Assembly: GCA_028292435.1 (NCBI GenBank)
Contig: JAQGMI010000100.1
Coordinates: forward strand, 1 to 44,942
Direction: 5' to 3'
DNA: 44,942 nucleotides
From: Betaproteobacteria bacterium
GTDB lineage: Bacteria; Pseudomonadota; Gammaproteobacteria; Burkholderiales; SG8-41
A program made the position numbers and the translations under genes. Every line of letters begins with the position of its first letter. Position 1 is the first letter of the stretch. The notes below the pieces were generated by a model that was given only the letters and a program-made list of their open reading frames with translations, was not told the DNA's origin and ran no database searches. Below, piece by piece: positions 42,683 to 44,942 of this stretch.

Positions 42683-44878
42683 ATGACAAAAATCATCAAG
42701 GCTGAAGCAACCAATCTCTCGCGCCGCAGTTTCATCGTGTCTACCGCTGCGGCGGGTACCGGTCTCGCGCTTGGTTTCAATCTCCCGCTGGCTGCCGCTG
42801 CAACCAAGCGCGCGGCGGCGGGCACTGAGGTCAATGCATGGGTCGTCGTCAATCCCGACAACTCCTGCCTTATTCGCATCGCGCGCTCGGAAATGGGCCA
42901 AGGCACCGAAACCGGCCTTGCCCAGCTCGTGGCCGAAGAACTCGAGTGCGGCTGGAAAAACGTGAAGACGGATTTTATTACGCCCGGCCAAAACCTTTCG
43001 CGCAAGCGCGTGTGGGGTGAAATGGGCACCGGCGGCAGTCGCGGTATCCGCACTTCCGAAGACTACGTGCGGCGCGGCGCGGCAGCAGCGCGCATCATGC
43101 TTGTGCAGGCGGCAGCCGACGAGTGGAAGGTTCCGGCATCGGAAGTGACGGTCTCGGATGGCGTCATCACGCACGCCGGATCGAAGCGCAAGACGACGTA
43201 CGGCAAAGTTGCCGGCGCCGCGGCGAAACTCACGCCACCCGACACCAAGGGCATCCAGCTCAAAGATCCGCGCCAGTGGAAGATCGCCGGCAAGCCGCTG
43301 CCGCGCCTCGACACGGCGCAGAAGACCGACGGCAGCCTCGTTTACGCGATCGACTTGCAATTGCCCGGCATGCTGAATGCCGCCATCAAGCAGTCGCCGG
43401 TATTCGGCAGCAAGCTGGTGAGTTTCGACGAAGCAAAAATCGCTTCGATGCCCGGCGTCAAGAAAGCAATCAAGGTGAACGACTACGCCGTCGCCGTCGT
43501 CGCGGATACCTGGTGGCATGCCAAAAAAGCGCTCGACGCAATGCCGATCGAGTGGGACGAAAAAGAGAACGGCACGCGTTCGACCGCCACGATTCAAGAG
43601 CAGATGATGGACGGGATCAACGCGCCGACCGCCTATGCGTACCGCAATGAAGGCGATGCGCCCAAAGCGATTGCAGCCGCGGCAAAAAAAGTCGAAGCGA
43701 CTTACAGCACGCCGTTCCTCGCGCACGCGACGATGGAGCCGATGAACAGCACCGTCAAATTCTCCGGCGACAAGGTGGAATGCTGGGCTTCCACCCAGAA
43801 CGCCGAGGCGACGCTGGCTGCGCTGTCGGAAGAAGCGGGCCTGCCGCTCGACAAGTGCGAGGTGTACCGGCACGTGCTCGGCGGCGGCTTCGGCCGGCGC
43901 GGCGGCAACCAGGACTACACGCGCCAGGCGACGGCCATCGCGAAACATTTTCCGGGCGTGCCGGTGAAGCTCATCTGGAGCCGCGAAGAAGACATGACGC
44001 ATGACTTCTACCGGCCGATTTCGATGTGCAAACTGACGGCGGGCCTGGATGACAAGGGTAACGTCGTCGGCATGCAGGTGCGCGTGTCGGGCCAATCGAT
44101 CAACGCACAGGTCAATCCCGCGTCGATCAAGAACGGCGCCGATGCGAGGCAATTGCAGGGCTATGCGAAAGAGCCCGGCGATGCGCAGCTCGGCTACGAC
44201 TTCAAGAACCTGTTGGTCGAGTACTCGATGCGCAACACCCACGTGCCGGTCGGTCCATGGCGCGGCGTGAATACCAACCAGAACGGCGTCTACATGGAGT
44301 GCTTCGTCGAAGAACTCGCGCGCGCAGCCGGCAAGGATTCGCTGGAGTTCCGGCGCGCAATGATGAGCAACTTCCCGAAACATCTCGCCGTGTTGAACGC
44401 AGCGGCGGAGAAAGGCGATTGGGGCAAGCCCACGCCGCCGGGCGTGCATCGCGGCATTGCGCAGTTCATGGGCTACGGCAGCTACTCCGCCGCGGTCGCG
44501 GAAGTTTCGGTGAGTCCCGAAGGCAAGCTGAAAGTGCATCGGCTGGTGCTGGCGCTGAATTGCGGTCATGCGGTGAACCCGCAGCAGATCGCAGCTCAAG
44601 TCGAAGGCTCGGTTGCCTACGGGCTGACGGCCGCGCTTTACGGCGAGTTGAATGTCGACAAGGGCCGTATCGTCGAAGACAACTTTCACACTTATAAAGT
44701 CATGCAGCTCGCCGAAATGCCGAAAGTCGAAACGGTCATCGTGCCGACGTACGATTTCTGGGGCGGGGTGGGCGAGCCGACGATTTGCGTGGTGACGCCG
44801 TCGGTGCTCAATGCGATTTATGCGGCGACGGGCAAACCGGTGCGCAGCCTACCGCTGAAAAATCAAAAGCTCGTGTAG
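42683..44878 (+). CDS. Mo-hydroxylase molybdopterin-binding subunit, IorB-like, Tat-exported
   Basis: A 731-residue catalytic subunit of a periplasmic molybdenum hydroxylase, in the isoquinoline 1-oxidoreductase/aldehyde dehydrogenase group. R14-R15 in LSRRSFIVSTAAAG is a twin-arginine signal. The catalytic glutamate E698 lies in GVGEPTICVV near the C-terminus, and GGGFGRRGG and ARSEMGQGTETGL belong to the cofactor pocket. AGGAG lies seven bases before the ATG at 42683. Such enzymes hydroxylate N-heterocycles or oxidise aldehydes, with a cytochrome c or other acceptor. No cytochrome subunit gene follows: a terminator ends the operon after this gene. The substrate is unknown. Confidence 0.92.
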   Translation: MTKIIKAEATNLSRRSFIVSTAAAGTGLALGFNLPLAAAATKRAAAGTEVNAWVVVNPDNSCLIRIARSEMGQGTETGLAQLVAEELECGWKNVKTDFITPGQNLSRKRVWGEMGTGGSRGIRTSEDYVRRGAAAARIMLVQAAADEWKVPASEVTVSDGVITHAGSKRKTTYGKVAGAAAKLTPPDTKGIQLKDPRQWKIAGKPLPRLDTAQKTDGSLVYAIDLQLPGMLNAAIKQSPVFGSKLVSFDEAKIASMPGVKKAIKVNDYAVAVVADTWWHAKKALDAMPIEWDEKENGTRSTATIQEQMMDGINAPTAYAYRNEGDAPKAIAAAAKKVEATYSTPFLAHATMEPMNSTVKFSGDKVECWASTQNAEATLAALSEEAGLPLDKCEVYRHVLGGGFGRRGGNQDYTRQATAIAKHFPGVPVKLIWSREEDMTHDFYRPISMCKLTAGLDDKGNVVGMQVRVSGQSINAQVNPASIKNGADARQLQGYAKEPGDAQLGYDFKNLLVEYSMRNTHVPVGPWRGVNTNQNGVYMECFVEELARAAGKDSLEFRRAMMSNFPKHLAVLNAAAEKGDWGKPTPPGVHRGIAQFMGYGSYSAAVAEVSVSPEGKLKVHRLVLALNCGHAVNPQQIAAQVEGSVAYGLTAALYGELNVDKGRIVEDNFHTYKVMQLAEMPKVETVIVPTYDFWGGVGEPTICVVTPSVLNAIYAATGKPVRSLPLKNQKLV

Positions 44879-44900
44879 TCGAAGCGAGCGTACCAACAAA

Positions 44901-44938
44901 ACGGGCAAACGATTTTTTTCGTTTGCCCGTTTTTTTTT
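44901..44938 (+). terminator. Intrinsic terminator of the Mo-hydroxylase operon
   Basis: ACGGGCAAACGA (44901-44912) pairs perfectly with TCGTTTGCCCGT (44919-44930) around a six-base T loop, and a run of eight T follows. The twelve-pair stem and U-tract make this the clearest terminator in the window. It lies 22 bases after the catalytic subunit stop. Confidence 0.93.
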
Positions 44939-44942
44939 CACC

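Noticed and set aside
42590..44689. A 699-codon open frame on the minus strand opposite the Mo-hydroxylase catalytic subunit
   Set aside because: It mirrors a well-supported gene whose motifs and ribosome binding site are clear. Its translation is rich in Arg, His and Ala without recognisable domains, as expected for an antisense frame in GC-rich DNA.

Overview
The window looks like a chromosomal stretch of a GC-rich betaproteobacterium, most likely in or near the Burkholderiales. The best evidence is five full-length orphan 'Bug' (TctC-type) periplasmic solute receptors plus a fragment of a sixth, a gene family strongly expanded in that group. A Crp/Fnr regulator of a type common in betaproteobacteria and many aromatic/acid catabolism genes fit this. 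No rRNA, tRNA, CRISPR array, transposase, integrase or phage gene was seen. Assignment is by recognition of protein families only; no search was run.

Layout. (1) 2-2037, plus strand: the end of the aspartate/alanine antiporter gene aspT and a complete aspartate 4-decarboxylase gene asdA, an operon that converts imported aspartate to exported alanine plus CO2. (2) 2056-14841, minus strand: a four-gene set read as CHASE3 hybrid histidine kinase, receiver-PAS protein, Crp/Fnr regulator, then a giant 2919-residue cyclic beta-1,2-glucan synthase of NdvB/ChvB type. (3) 15123-19525, minus strand: luciferase-like flavin monooxygenase, D-2-hydroxyacid dehydrogenase, Bug receptor, alpha/beta hydrolase, and a fragment of another Bug gene. 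(4) 19646-22639: an AhpD-like protein, a Bug receptor on the opposite strand, an SDR and a cupin lipoprotein. (5) 22776-25639, plus strand: a three-subunit periplasmic dehydrogenase (Tat-signal small subunit, GMC flavoprotein with a four-cysteine motif, monohaem cytochrome c). (6) 25640-32967: a Bug receptor on the minus strand, then a plus-strand catabolic run of amidohydrolase, LeuC/LeuD-like hydratase, HMG-CoA-lyase-like lyase, CaiB-type CoA transferase and a second Bug receptor. (7) 32981-36822, minus strand: DctA-type dicarboxylate symporter, MFS transporter and an enolase-superfamily enzyme. (8) 36975-44938: a small DUF4124-like protein, an SDR, a Bug receptor, a second D-2-hydroxyacid dehydrogenase, a CocE-type hydrolase, and a two-gene periplasmic molybdenum hydroxylase closed by a clear intrinsic terminator.

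Functionally the window is a catabolic and transport region for organic acids and perhaps esters or ring compounds. Most enzyme runs have a Bug receptor at their edge, as if each receptor captures that run's substrate, but no TctA/TctB membrane components are present here. The most coherent pathway hypothesis is hydrate, activate with CoA, then cleave (27593-31949), which would turn an unsaturated C4-C6 di-acid into central metabolites.

The most unusual signals are the truncated Bug gene downstream of a hydrolase, two SDRs that both lack the catalytic tyrosine, an enolase-superfamily enzyme with Gln in place of the second KxK lysine, two copies of a palindromic repeat (one between the hydratase subunit genes), and the regulator triad in front of the glucan synthase. 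I did not find a system that I can confidently call wholly new.
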